A DNA stretch of 64,000 nucleotides, taken from contig OX387197.1 of the NCBI GenBank assembly GCA_947561715.1, positions 20,506,266 to 20,570,265 of the forward strand, written 5' to 3'. The notes under the pieces are model-generated. The model did no database searches, was not told the origin of the DNA, and was given only the letters and a program-made list of their open reading frames with translations. This document shows, piece by piece, positions 12,901 to 26,600 of this stretch. Each line of letters starts with the position of its first letter. Positions within the stretch are counted from its first letter, which is position 1. This DNA is from Ascidia mentula (lineage: Eukaryota; Chordata; Ascidiacea; Phlebobranchia; Ascidiidae). The translations under genes and the position numbers were made by a program.

Positions 12901-15900
12901 GGAATGTTCGGACAATATAAGACCTGACGTCTTCAATGCTCAACTGGGGCGTAAAAATATTTACCTTGGACTGATCGATATCATTGCATTACCCCTTTTA
13001 GTTCGTACTCCTGAGCACACCACGGTATTATCGGTGTCAACAATCATGTATCGCTTGTGTGTTTGATGTCCCCATACAAGGAAGTCACAAGTCAGCTGGT
13101 TTCGTTTTAGGACTTTAAATAGTACAATAATACTAAAAGAACCCTCGTGGTTTCTGTATGCCGGTTATCGTCTTCTATTACTTTTAAATTTGTTGCCCTG
13201 ACATCGGGCACGGACGAGTTCGCCTGAAAGTTTATTGATGTAAAGCATCCGCGACGCGAACATTTGAGGTTGGATTACACCAATTTTGCCAAACCCTTAA
13301 GCTCTATATCCTTTGTTGTCAAGAACAAGACCAGGAGAAAATAGACGTAACTGTTGCATTAATCATCACATTGTCATGTTTTGGATCAAATGTTGTTTCA
13401 AAATAAACTGGGAAAGATGGACCTAATTGTAAATTTGCCACAATAGTTTTGCGCCAAAATAGTTTTACAGTCAGATCACCTCCTGTTTAGTACGATAAAT
13501 GTAAAGAAAATATCTAAAAGTTCATGTCCTCTTTTGATGTTATCTTATTGTTTTTTTAAGTTTCTTTAAATACCACTCTGGTATCCGCCAATCGCACTAA
13601 CAAAGTTGTTTTTTGTTGGTTGTTTCGTCAAATGAACGTATTCCTTATGTTACCTCTATACCTTTGTTATATGTACCACTCATATACCACAGGAAACATT
13701 TCGATTAAAAGTTATACAGATAGAAATTTAAGAAGTCAAGTTTGCAGGTTCACGGAAAATGTATCTGTGAGCACAATACCGCCGGTGTACACTGCGATAA
13801 ATGCATGCCACTTTACAACGACGCTCCGTGGATGCCAGGAAATGGAGAGACGGGAGCAGCGAATCCTTGCAAACGTAAGTTCATTATTTCATGATGTTAC
13901 GAATAGCGTTGACAAACCTGATTTTAGGATGCAGCTGCCACGGACACTCGAGCAAATGTACTTTTGATCACGATGTTTGGCTGACCAGCTTTAACATGAG
14001 TGGGGGAGTTTGCCAGGCATGTCAGCATAACACGGCGGGAAGGCATTGCGACGGATGTAAAGTCGGGTTTTTTAGAAGGTGGGCTTCGATGCTTTCCGAT
14101 CAGGATGTGTGCGAAGGTTGGTGTTTGGCGCGTGGTTCGTTCACAAAAATAACTGGAAAAGTTTACAATATATTTCTGTGTTAACAATTTCAAATACAAT
14201 GATCTTGGTTTCGTAATCAATGCTTAACATTTGTTATATTTTAATACCTGCAGCGTTTACGCTGGATAACATTCAGTTAGTAACAGCGAACATCATATTG
14301 CAGAATGTTTATGCGACGAGACTGGCACATATGGCGACGTGGATCCGACGACAGGCAGACTTCCCTGCGACTATCACACAGGACAGTGCCAATGCAAGCC
14401 AGGAGTGGGTGGGAGAAGATGCGGAAGCTGCTTAGATGGTTACTGGGGCTTCGGCCCTTTCGGGTGCAAAGAGTGCTTCTGCGATCGATGTGACTCGGTG
14501 AGTGTTTCTAAAGATGTGCTAACCCCTTTGTCCGTGTAACGCTAAATGCCAACCATTCTATGAGGCTACTTTTACTCGTTAATGTCGCGTGTGCTTTGTG
14601 ATGAAATTGTGTGAAACCAGCCGCTCCTTAATTTGTGTTGGACCGCGATCCGGATCGAGGTTTGATTCACTCCTGTTGTTTGAGCGGCATATTGTAAGTC
14701 GCGCACGTCTGTCAAGAGCTACGAACGAAAAACACTGCTATCACTCTCTAATAATGCTGCGCTTCACGGGTGAACGACCTTTTCAATGACCTTCTATCTT
14801 CCAGAAATCGGGTGCCTGTCAGTTTCGGTTTGTAACGGATGATGTGTTCCCATCGTACAACTACCCGCACTTGGACGAGTTTGACAGGTGACGTGTAGTT
14901 ATAATATTTTGTGTGATTGTGTGGCTGAAAAACCTTGTGCGGAATGCAGGGAGGATCGAATGGCTCCTAGCTACCGGGAAGACGTAGTGATACTACGTGG
15001 GCGCTATGAGGAGGAAAACTACGCACAAGCTCATTCATCGGCTCACAGCAGTAGAAATAAACGTATGTCGATATAAATTAAATTAACACCAATAAAAAGT
15101 TAGAAAAACTTCAAAATGTATCCCCTTAAATTTTTGGTTGTTTTACATAATATTTAAAAACGCAATTAACTATTCGTCGTTGACTCGTGAAATATTCTAG
15201 TGAATTTGAAATTAATGCCCAGGCAATGCTGCCACAAACCGCACAATACTTTGGACAGAAATTCGCGAACCTCTCACTTGTGACTTGTGAAGAGCGCAGG
15301 AGATGGGGACGGGCGACAAACGCTTTGTGCGCAACCGCAAGACATTTGGAAAGCGCCATTAAACACATCTTGTGCATCGCATTTATGTCACCAGGACTTT
15401 CTTGTGTAGATTCTTGCGACTGTAAACAGCGGGAGATCGACGACATGGAAAGCTTCTGCAAGCGCAAATACGATTACGGTAAGTCACCGTTATTTGTGGT
15501 GTACCGGCAATTTCACGGCCGCGGTTTAAGGGATTTCGAGTTGATCCCTCTCAGGCGAAACCGCGCGAGTCTTTTTACATCGTTCTGGTTCCACTTTGAA
15601 GGATCGACAGGCGCTTACGTCATGCGGCTGTTAGCCGAGTCTGTAAATATTGCCTTGCGGCTCGGGAAGTTTTTCCTGTTGTTTTCGACCAGCGAGAGCA
15701 AACACTCTCGCATTCCCCTGAAACTGCGGCCACGACGAACCTAGTTGGTTCCAAAACAATTACTTGTAGGCACCTAGGTCAAATATTTTACGACATGAAA
15801 GAAGCACAGCCATATATCTACAAACGTGTTTTTAGGTTTATAATCAGCCACATGTTGTGTGTTTACTTGATCGTGTTTTTTAGTTGTTGGCAATGTTTTG

Positions 15901-16900
15901 GGTCTCATATTTTGTACTACAGTTTGATGTCAGTGTAATTGCATTGAATTTATTAAACACGTCGGTTGGTGTTGTTTAGCTGTGCGAGTGCGTATCAAGA
16001 GCGCACATGACATGGCTTCTTACACAATTCTTCCTGTCGCGGTCAGACGAGTTATAAAGCACAACAGCGTGAAAATACGCCGGGGAAAAGACAACCTTTA
16101 TCCAGAATCGTGGACCATTATGGGATGCACCTGTCCAGTACTTAAACCCAGTAAGTTCTGTCGTATACTTTATTGGTAAAGACTATTTATTTCAGCAAAT
16201 GCATATCTTTATGCGTCGCTCCCAAGGCGGTTTCTCTCAGCCCCCTCAACATGGAATAACTTTCCATTTCCGTTCGTCCGCCAAAACAGTGCACTGTAAT
16301 TTGTCCAGAAACGCAATCTCTAAACATCTGCGCATCTTTCATGCGTTGAAAATTCCAACGATTTCAAGTGGGGTTATGTCAATATGGGGCGTTTCTCAAA
16401 CAGCGATACCTCTTTTGCGACCATTGAATGACGACAGTCAATAACAACTTGTTTACCAGGTCGCGTAAGGCTATATATAATTAAGAATTGCACTAAAATG
16501 TCAGTTATTCCGCGTTCGCAAAAGCAGGATTGATTTAAATCCATCCGTTGAAGCAAATGTTGTACTTTTGTTTTCATTAATCGTATTTTAGGACATTTAG
16601 TCGGTGTTTTGATCAAGTGCAAGTCATTTTCGTGTTGGTGTAAGGGTGCGATACGCCCGCGCTGTGGCCGACCCAAAAATACATCATGGATAATGTTCAT
16701 TGTTTTTTTACATGATGATTTGTTGCGCAGACCACGAATACCTGGTACTTGGTCATGAAGATCCAGTCAACGATCGTCTAATGGTAAACGTGGAGAGTGT
16801 CGTCAGAGAGTGGTACACAAGCGGCAAACATATGCTGCGCAACGTCAAGCGGCTCTTCCGAAAGTGTTCGCAAGTTTCCAACAAGATCGATAAACTGTAG
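9925..16900 (+). CDS. NTN4: Netrin-4 (secreted laminin-related basement-membrane protein)
   Basis: Secreted netrin-4 binds laminin short arms and modulates basement membranes and axon or vessel growth. The laminin N-terminal domain is in exons ~9925-10331 ([16 protein letters not shown], then [15 protein letters not shown]), 10461-10580 and 12104-12410 (ending [12 protein letters not shown]). Laminin-EGF modules follow at 13749-13874, 13928-14115 and 14304-14497, with paired-cysteine patterns such as [13 protein letters not shown]. Linker exons are at 14806-14887 and ~14948-15061. The C-terminal netrin (NTR) domain is in exons 15411-15479 ([15 protein letters not shown]), ~15980-16151 ([16 protein letters not shown]) and 16731-16900 ([10 protein letters not shown], stop TAG 16898-16900). 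The NTR sequence and the laminin-beta-like LN domain identify netrin-4 rather than netrin-1 or a laminin. Splice phases agree along the chain. The start codon and signal peptide lie in an upstream exon I could not find: the first visible exon opens after an AG near 9924 with YFLMSIAAS directly before the first cysteine motif. Confidence 0.94.
12411..13748 (+). other. Long netrin-4 intron
   Basis: About 1.3 kb between the exon encoding the end of the LN domain and the first complete laminin-EGF exon. It contains several CRE-like TGACGT words (for example near 12565 and 12725), but no recognisable exon, RNA gene or mobile element. Confidence 0.4.
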
Positions 16901-17659
16901 GTTTTCCTGTGGAAGCCTAAGATACCCCGACCAACTATGTTAAAAACTCACAATTTTCACGTGCCGCCCGACGCGAATTAGGCCGCGCGAGACTGTTACA
17001 GACCATTTGGCAATGACGAACGCGGTAAAATATTGCTCATGTTTAACATTCCTTCGCCACGGTCGCACGCTGCGTTTATAACCCACAAAGCGAACTCCCA
17101 CAGCATTGACAAACACTTGCCTATGACGTCAATCTTAACATTCACGCCCCACACGTCAATATAACTGGAGCGACAAAAGATTTTTTTCTGTCGTCCCAAT
17201 AATCCCCTTGTCTTGTAGAAAGTGTACGTGTGGGAATATTTTTCATGCGCTAATGTGAGGTTTGACTTTTTACCTATTAGAATCATAAATCTGATGTTCC
17301 ATAAAGTTCATTTGGTGGAATTTAACACTCCTTGGTTGCAACGACCCATAGTTGGCCATGCAGTGTACGTTTACTTGCATGTTGGTAATTCACTGCAGTA
17401 TTTACTTTCCTTTTCCTCTACCTTCCTATTGTGATTGCTTTCTCCTTCCGTGTTTTTTGTTTTTTTGCGGAAAAACATTTTTCAGTTTCAGCGACGTGAA
17501 TGATCATGCAACGATTATACACAATATCGATGGATAAATACGTACGAAATATTTTCGGTTACAGACATATTGAAAAAAAGAGTGATATAAAAGCAATAAA
17601 ATGATAGGTGTCGCTATTGTTTAATGTCCAAAAGCAGTGTAAAACATACCGCAGTTCGC
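16901..17659. other. Intergenic gap between convergent netrin-4 and the RIM-like gene
   Basis: It holds the 3' ends of both genes. On the minus strand an ATTAAA variant poly(A) signal (plus-strand TTTAAT, ~17622-17627) lies about 35 bases past the RIM-like stop. No other feature was seen. Confidence 0.4.
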
Positions 17660-20600
17660 CTAATAGTTTTTTGTATCGTTGGAAAATTCTGCGTAGGCTG
17701 AACCGCTTTTTCGACCATTATAATCCCGTGGTTTGTCAAACCAGTCGTTGAGCTCTTGTCGAAGATTGTAAGCTGGAAACGGTGAACAATAATAAGTTCA
17801 TCAAGCAGACAACAGTTTTAAACACACAGAGATAGTTACCCTCGGTGTCAGACACAACAGTGCGCAGATCTTCTTCGTGTGGTTTATCGTCGATCGTATA
17901 TATTTGATTTTCCACATTTGAAGGATGCATCGTTGCCACCTCGTGGTAGGTTTGCTCCGCGTTTTGGAAACAAATTGTTTCGGGATTCTTTGCATGTTGA
18001 CTCACATAACTTCCAGTTTCTTGCCCTGTGTGTCGAGATTTAAATGAATTGTTTGCGATAACACCCAAAATAACCTAAACTTACCCTCTCCTAATTGTTT
18101 TTTAGGTTTCTTGTAATTGCTTTTGCTGTTCATACGAATTACGTATGTTTCTTCGGTATCTTTGTTGAGATCCGTGTGCTCATAGGAGTGATCAGTGTAC
18201 TTTGTATGGGGTGTCATGGTTCGGATTAGATAATCTTTTTGACTCTCCGCGTAAGCCCGGTCCAGTTCTTCCGCGTCTTGGAGAACAAAACGAGTGTGAT
18301 ATGTGGGCTGTTGTGCGGGTTGGTTTAAATTTTTTCTGTTTGGATGATATTGACTTCGGCGAGCGTCGCGGGCAGTAATTGGTTGATTTGTGCCCATTTC
18401 CATCGGTGACCAACCCGAATGCACGTTGCTACTTTTTCCTCTGTAGTCAAAGTGCGTGGATCGATGACCGTCGGCCGATGAGCGGATTGGATTTATTGGT
18501 CCGCCTTGAGGGATCAGCTTCGGCGCTCTAATCGATTCGTTTAAGGACACACCACGATCTCCAGATTCAGTGCTGACTATATGAGTGACATCATCGACTA
18601 TGACGTAATTCCTTTGACTAATCGGGGCAATAAATTCGCTCGACTCGTTGAGGTTAACGACACTGGCTTTGTGTGATGTGACAACAGGCAAATTGTCGGA
18701 ATCTTTGCTTGTTTGTCGGTGAGAAGTGGTGCTTAACCTTAAATCAGGGTAAGATTAGTATGTCTGTAAAAGACGGTTGTCCTAAAGTTAAAACAAATGA
18801 GAAATAGTTGGAAGTTTCTTGATGCTAATTTTAAGACAATGGTCAAACTTGTTAGGACTATCATTACTGCTGATATACTTCCTTTTTTTTGTATTACAAC
18901 CATTATGCTTACATATATTCTTGTCTTGAAGCTGGTGTAGATACTGTAGCTTGGTGAAGAGTATTGTTGGAAGAATGTGTTGTCGGTCGAGTTTGTCTTC
19001 CAAGTTCCAAGTACTGAAAACATAGATAAGTGTCGTATATAAATTGTACATAGAACGATGTGTAATACTTCGTACCAACAAATGTGTAATGCGTTGAGTC
19101 ATTACTTACTCTGAGTCTCATATCCAACTCCTTTTCTTCTTGATCAAGATCTTCCATGGTTTGATGCAACCTGCTTGGGCCGCGGCTCGGCATTTCTGTC
19201 TGAAAATCTATAACGCCAAATAATTTGTTAAGTCAGTTTCTCTGCATCAAAGTCTAGTTTTTTCAACAACTTTTGCATACGTTTTGTACCTCTGTTGTAG
19301 TTGATGCGACTTCGACTGGACGACAGAGTGTTAAATCGCTTATTATTGTTGTATCTCCACCGAAATTCATCTTCTGCCGGCGGTTGTGGAAGTGTGCGTT
19401 TTGATGGAGATCGATGTGCGTCGACACTTCCCTCCATGCTAATTTCCGAAGCTGCTGTGCCATCCATTGAGGACAGAGTGTAACTGCTTCCTACAATTAC
19501 ATAAAAGTGTACCCTTTGTTCAAGTTAACCACACAATTGTTACAAATCATTAGCTTACCATCGATCGATCTTCCGATTTGATTTTCCTCAAACTGGGATG
19601 GGGAAACATAAGAAGAAACAACAACTTGATGCTTCAAAGGTTGGCGACTACCTTGACCTCCTATGTAGGTTTGGTTGATGGGCCCGGTTACATACTGACC
19701 CGCTTCTGTCGATTCTTGGAACGCATCCCTGTTCATTGTCGGTGTTATCGTTTGCACGGGTTGATGATACGCTTGGCGCGTATTTATTGGAATTTGTTCT
19801 TGTCGAGTAACCCCTGGGACTGAGGCAGATCTTTTCAAGTTAAAATTGTTGTTCGGAAGAATGGTCAGTGTTTCTCTTCCCGGTGTATTTGCTGAAATCA
19901 AAAGCGTACAAGACGGCGATACATTGGAAACAAACAATATTGTACGCAAAACGTACAAATAACTTACAATTGTCAAAGTCGTTTCCTTCCACTTGGGCTC
20001 TTCGAATTGATATTTCCGGGGCTATTTCCAATTCTGCGTTTTCTGGCATGTAGATTTCGTTTAAACATTCCTGGTAACTTTCTTCGCAATACTCATCCCT
20101 TGCCATGTGGTGTCCTGAGCTGTCCAACGGCACATGTTCACTTTCGCCTCTGTAACGCCGAGGTATTTCCATCGGCCTCCGATAAACGTGTCTCCGCTGT
20201 GGTTCGCGCCATTCATATTCGTGATCTAACGGAAAGCTGGAATAATGCGGTAAATCATGGCGAACAGGGTTTGCAGCGCGATGGACCCGTGGGTAAGCGT
20301 CTCGGAAACAAGCATTTCGGTGGTGTGCTGCAGCATACGGCCGCTCGAGAACCTTTCTTGGCGAGTAATGTGGGTTTTCGCCATATGCGTCTGATATTCC
20401 ACCCGAATGTGTGTTGTGAGGGTGATATTCCGAAAAACCAGTTTGTATGTAATAATCATCAGGTAAAGAACACTGTTGGTATGGCTTTTGTCGACCATCT
20501 TGCATTCTTGTAGTGATGTTGTCCTGTGTTCCTACGCAGGCGTGAGTTGTATTTCGTTTTGTGTTGGGCGATGGGATGCTACTTTCCCTGTAGGTTCGAC

Positions 20601-23600
20601 ATTCCAAAACACGATCTTTCAGTAGGATAATGGGCTCGCCAGTGAGTGATGTTTCCGTCGAAACATCTTTCATTCTTACTACTGAAGATTCGCGCACAGT
20701 CGTGATTTCGGAATTGTTTGCATTGTAATTTTGGTTAGATTGTTTGGCTGTCGAATTCGTTGAATTTCCGAGCCCCTGAACATTTTTTAGAGCCTCGATA
20801 AGAGCAGTGAGTTGGCAGAGGTCAACAGACGGAAAAAACGGAAATCCCGATGTCGGTTCATCGGGAGTCACTTGGGTGGAAGAACTGACGGAATGACATT
20901 TCTTGTTCTGATTTGTTTGCAAGGATTTGGGGGGGTCAAGCTTTACTCCATCGTCACGATTAACCACTCTCGTTTCAAACTCTTCTGTAGATGAGTTTGA
21001 CAATACACCACATGAGACGCATCGCACCATGTTGCTGTAACCCCGATTGCTGTAGTACATGTCGTTTTGCGTTTGTGCCATTGTTTTATCCTTTGCCGGA
21101 CTGACGCTGACTACTAAATCCTTTCTTTCTGTGCAAGTCGATTTGGAGTTCGGTGATGGTAAAGACGAACAAGTGCCACGAGTTGGAGATATTGGCAAGC
21201 GCGATGTCGGATCTGTTTGAGACGCCCCATCACTTTGACATATCAGGGGTTCTGACATGCGTCTAACGTGATCTTTCAGTGTTCCGTCACTGTCTTTTCC
21301 ATCATTTGCTGCATTAGGTGGCGACAAAGAAACGGACCTGGCAATAGACGATTCATCATCTGCCGTTTTTTTGCTGAAAGAAAATCGCGATGTCAGTTTG
21401 TCAATTCTTGCAGAACCGGATTTTCGGTTGCGCGGAGTTTCGGTGGCGCGTTTGAGGAGATCTTCAAAACTATCTGTTGATGTCGTACGTCTGAAGAACA
21501 TTTTTGACGAAGGTGAAGCGATAGGTGCAGTTTTAGCCGAATCATATTCTTCCATCTCTTCGGGGTAAATTGGAACAGAGCTCGTTGCAAACTTAAGTAA
21601 CTCTTTTTCGTCGTCGTCGATATCTTCCTCGTCGCTCTCGCTTCCACTGTCACTGTCGAAATACCCAGCTTTGTGAACTGCCCAAACTTTGTTGGTGGAA
21701 GAAGCTTGTGTGTCGCCAGACTCTATCGATGAAATGATTTCTTTCGAATTTCCAGATGTCACGAGTGGAGATATTGGCAACTTTGATGAGGTTGACGGTT
21801 GCAAAACCTTTGATCCGAACTTGTTCACGAACACGGATGACTGGACTGGCGAAACAGCTCTATTTGTCGGATTGTGGCGTCCTTCAATTGTAGTAAGTTT
21901 GCTATCACCTTTTTGTACTTGATCTAATCCAGAAAATGTTGATTCCTTCTTGAAACTTTCTTCGTTTAGTTTGTGCGATTCATTTTCACTTGGCACTTGT
22001 TCTTCTGCAGTGATTTTAATACAAGGAATTGAATTTGTTTTCCTTTTTGCTGGAACAGGCTTCGCTAATTGTGCTGAACCTGAAACTGACTGTAGAGGTG
22101 CTAAAGGTTGATTTTGAATTTTCTTTGCTGATTTATTAGCGACGCTTTCGGAATCTGCAGTGGGTTTTTGAAAATCTTCCTGGTAAATTTCTTTAGACGC
22201 TGCTTTATCACCTTCATCCCTAAAGTCATGATGCAATAACGCGTCGGTGGTGGTTGTTTTTTGGTCGAGACCTTTGCTTTCTGATAAGTTGTTTGTTGTG
22301 CTCCTTAGTATTAATTCGTGATTTTGTTGGTTTGTTATTGCCAGCACATTTTCTTTTTGAATCGCAGATCGACGTGGGGGACTTGTCTCATCAACTCGTT
22401 TGTGTAGATTTTGGTTCTCAAAAAGTGAAATAGTATTTTTCACAAGAGTGCTTTTTGAGTTTTCGTTTGGCATCGCATGTTCTTGCTCCACATCACATTC
22501 TGGTTTTGTTTCTAAAAACGTTTAGATAAAAAAAATGCACTTGGAAATACTTGATTATGAAGGAAAGCAAAGTTTACCGATTGGGTGTAGATTGTCTTCC
22601 TTCAATTGGCCCGAAACTTCGTTGGTAGTTTGGTCTACTTTTTCGTTCAATGTCATAGATGAGAGGTCATGATAAAGTGATACCCGTTTGAGACCTACAT
22701 TCAAACACAAAAAAATCCAGCGTTAAAATTGAAAAAAATGGAAAAAAAATCTATAAGTCTCTCACAAATATTGAAACAAGCCGCAATTGGGCAATGTGAG
22801 ACAAAGCTTTAGTTGATGTGTACCACTGAAAGGGTGGTAAAGCTACAAGATGTTAACAAGCATACGTAAGTATTGAACGCAAAACCTATGACTTCATGAA
22901 TACCACACAGTCACCTTTGTCGAACTACCTTCATATAAAACACTAACACATGAAGCGAAATGCCAGGGAAAAACAAATACAACAATGACAATTTGCAAAT
23001 TGTGTTGCTCCAAGTAAAATGACAAGACTGATTGGTTTTATCTAAGAAACGTTTTAATCGATCCATCCACAGGAGAGGTGCTTGTTGGTTTCATTTTAGC
23101 ATACCTGACTACGGATATTTTCGTTCTTACCGTTGACTATTTTTTTTGGTTTTGATGCTTATTGAATGTAATGTGTTTTTGATTTTTAATGTATATATTC
23201 TTGTTTCAAATTTGTTGTTTTTAGAATTCTGATGATGTCCCGAGGACGAAATATACATGTTTTTAAAGTTAAGTGTCTTGAATGATTTTTGCTTAGTTTA
23301 AAGTCCTCGAAATCACTCGATCTAAACCTACACACGTTAACGACTTGTTACATTCGAATCACAAATAAGTTAATGAAATACTTTTTTTAATGTTTGTGCG
23401 ATAACATACCGCTCGTGTATTGCATCAAAGTGTCTTGCTCGTCTTGCAAAAACTGATCAAAGTCTCCTTCTGTGTCGTTCTCGTAATTCATATAGTCATA
23501 ATTGATTTCGTCACTGGCACCATTGGCAGTTCGCAATTCGCAAACTCCTATCGCCGTGCGAAGATCACTTGGTTTTGCGAAACCTGAAAATCAGGGCGTT

Positions 23601-26600
23601 AGGCTTGTGCGTATAATACAGAAAAAAACCTTGCCAGTAATTGGTCACGTGATGAGCGCGTCCTCTTCATGTATTATTTGTGTGGGTCTGGCAAGACCAA
23701 ATCCGCGGGCTATGCATTATTTACAGTGGTTGGGTAAAAAGCAAAGTGGTAGCCAAATAGGATCAACGACGAAGCACCCATCAGCGTGATACGCCCCATC
23801 AACGTGGTTTTTAAAACGTTCGTTTCGCTCTCACCATTATATTAACAAGGTTGTTTTCGTTTAATAATATCAATACGCAAGTGTTTAGTTCAACAGTAAT
23901 TGAAAGAATTTGCAGCAATTTAAATACGAACTATAGCTAAATCAACTAACAATTCTGTAGTAAAACAAAATACAATATTTTTAGCAGATATATGACATTG
24001 TTGGATGACGTGAGAGCCTTGATATCTGAGGTCAAACAAAACCTTAGAATGTTTAAAATGTCTCTTTTTACCTGAAGGCAAGTTGTTTTGGTCGCAATCT
24101 GACGAGGTTACAAAAAACAAGGTGTCGTTATCGTCCAGTTCATCCACGCTCCATTCCGCCGGTCCTTCGCTTTCCGCCAGACTGCTGCAGATGGATGTGG
24201 TATTTGGCATGGAACGCACACTTTCGTCGATCGATGATCGTCTGGCGACGTACGCCGATGGCACTGCGCACAAGCAAATGCATTAGATCAATAGGCATTT
24301 TTGTTTATCGATCGACCCAAGACAAATCCAAAAGGAGCCCTTTTTCTGAGATTGTCTCGACTAATGAGTAAACTCACTATAACCCCGAGGCTGATGTTAC
24401 ATCATGCGGACGTCGGACATTTTAATTACATTTGGTAATTCCTCACCGTTTTCCTTCGCCAACGGATGGTTGCTAGGAGCAGAGCACCCAAAATTTCCTT
24501 CTTCTCGATCCTGTCGAAAAAAAATATACAAAAAAATTCGACCTAAATAAACACAATATTTGTATGGGTTCAGAAAAGAAGTTTTTATTTGCTTCTTACC
24601 GTGCTGTGCATTTCCGAAATTCCGTTGTTTTGCGTTTTATAATTTTTTTCACAGACTTTCGATAACACTTGTGGGCTTTTGTTTGCATTTTCGGTTTGAT
24701 GAACGCTAAGGATTTTTGAGGTATCATCATTTTGCGCCTTTTCCGCGTCATGTGCATTATTATCTTTTGTCGTTTTTTGAAAGATGCTTTGGTTGCTTGA
24801 ATCGCGAGACATGTTTTCGTTCTTGTATTTTCCTTCATTCTCGTTCGTGTCAGTGTTGCATTCGGTTGTAACAACAATTGGTTCAATTTTTACGCTTTCT
24901 TCCATTGCCGATTCAGGCTTATTCTTGTCAACAGATTTTGTTTTGCATAAAAAGTTTTGTTTTGTATCATGGACTTTTGAGTCATGGGTGACCCGCTCGG
25001 CTATAAGAACTGGCGCTACTTTTTCCAACGTTTTCGGGTCTTTAGCTTTGTTTTGGGCATTAACTTGATTAAGTTGGAATAATTGTAAGTTTTTGCCGCC
25101 TTCCTCTCTTTTGATTTGCTTTGCATCATCAGTGAAGACAATTTGTTTCAATTCTGCTTTTGGAAACTCTGCAACTTGGGCAACACTGGGAACCTTTCCG
25201 GTTGTTTGTAACAAATTATTCTCAATGTTTTTTTTCTTGGATTCGGCCAGTGTTGAACGTTGCGCATTTGCTTGAATTTTGTTTGAAGTTTCTTGATTTC
25301 CAGCTCTAGGCGAATGCTTAGTTGGAAAATTATTTTTCGTTTCCTCAACAACCTCCTGTTTTTTGGTGCTATTTTTAGAAACTCGACTTGCTCCCTTTTG
25401 AAAAGACTTATCAGAATCTTGTTCTGTTGATAATTGGCGCACGAGTGCTTCAGAAATGCTCATCTTCATTTCTTAAACACAAAAAATATTCATTTCCCTA
25501 ACACGAAACCCAAGCAAAACAAATATTTCAGTCTTACTGGTTTTGCTATCGTGTGAGGTGTTTGTTGCATCGGCTGACAGCGAACGTTGCCTTGATGACT
25601 TGTGGAGCGAATTTTTGGCATCGTTGTTTTCATTCTTATTGGGATTGACCATCTGTTGTTGCAACCAGGTAAAATGGGTTAACCTGTCATAGGTTTAAAA
25701 CAGTTTTCATACCTTACTGGCATCCACACTTGTACTTCTGTGGAGTGGATTGGGTGGTCGCTTTTGTAGCCACACGTTCGAGCGTGCAGCAAGTTCACGT
25801 TGCTTGATACAAAGCTTGCACAAACTCTCTCCCTTCTGGTAAAATGATAAATTAATAAATATGGGAAACTGTGTTCCAACAACATTTCAAACCTTGGCCA
25901 GCACTGAGGAAACTACGACGCACGACTTGCAAACATCCCTTCCGCATGAACTGCACCTCATTAGTTTCTGATTTCCACTTACAATATCCGTAACAACGTT
26001 TTCTGCAAGTGATATGTCGCAGAAGTGACACCGCTTTAGAGGCTGCGTTGTATTTTCCTTTCCAAAATTTTCAGGAATCCTATGTTGCCGCTTAGTAGTT
26101 AACGTCGAGTTTTCCTTTGGGTCCAATGTTTGGTCAGTGCGGCTGACTGAATCTGTCCACAGAAAACAAAAGCTTTTGTTCAAAAGGTGCGAAATATGGC
26201 AAACGTATTTGGGAATCATATGCTACTTGGTTTGCCATTGAAAAAGCTTTCCTCCGTTCCAGCAACATTTTTATCAAAAGATTGAGGTTTCTCGTTTCTC
26301 GTTTGCGGCTTTTGAACTCTTGAATTTTGTTGCGACGTAGATTCTTTCGGTTGTGAAAATGCAACGACTTGTTGTTGTATCGTCCTTTGAATACGGAAAG
26401 TAATACATATTTATGACAACACTTAATTAGTAAGTCAAAATTGCAGAAAAATTAAGAAAGGCGTGGATACAGTTTTTGAAAAAATATATATAACTTAATT
26501 TTAAAATGAAGTTTTTATTTATTCGACTTACTTCACTCGTCGCGTTTCGACTTGGTCAATCTGTTTAGCCCTTGCAGCTACTTCTAAAATTGCTGCTCTT

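Noticed and set aside
15187..15744. 185-codon frame inside netrin-4
   Set aside because: Only 15411-15479 is supported as an exon (NTR domain start); the rest reads through introns on both sides.
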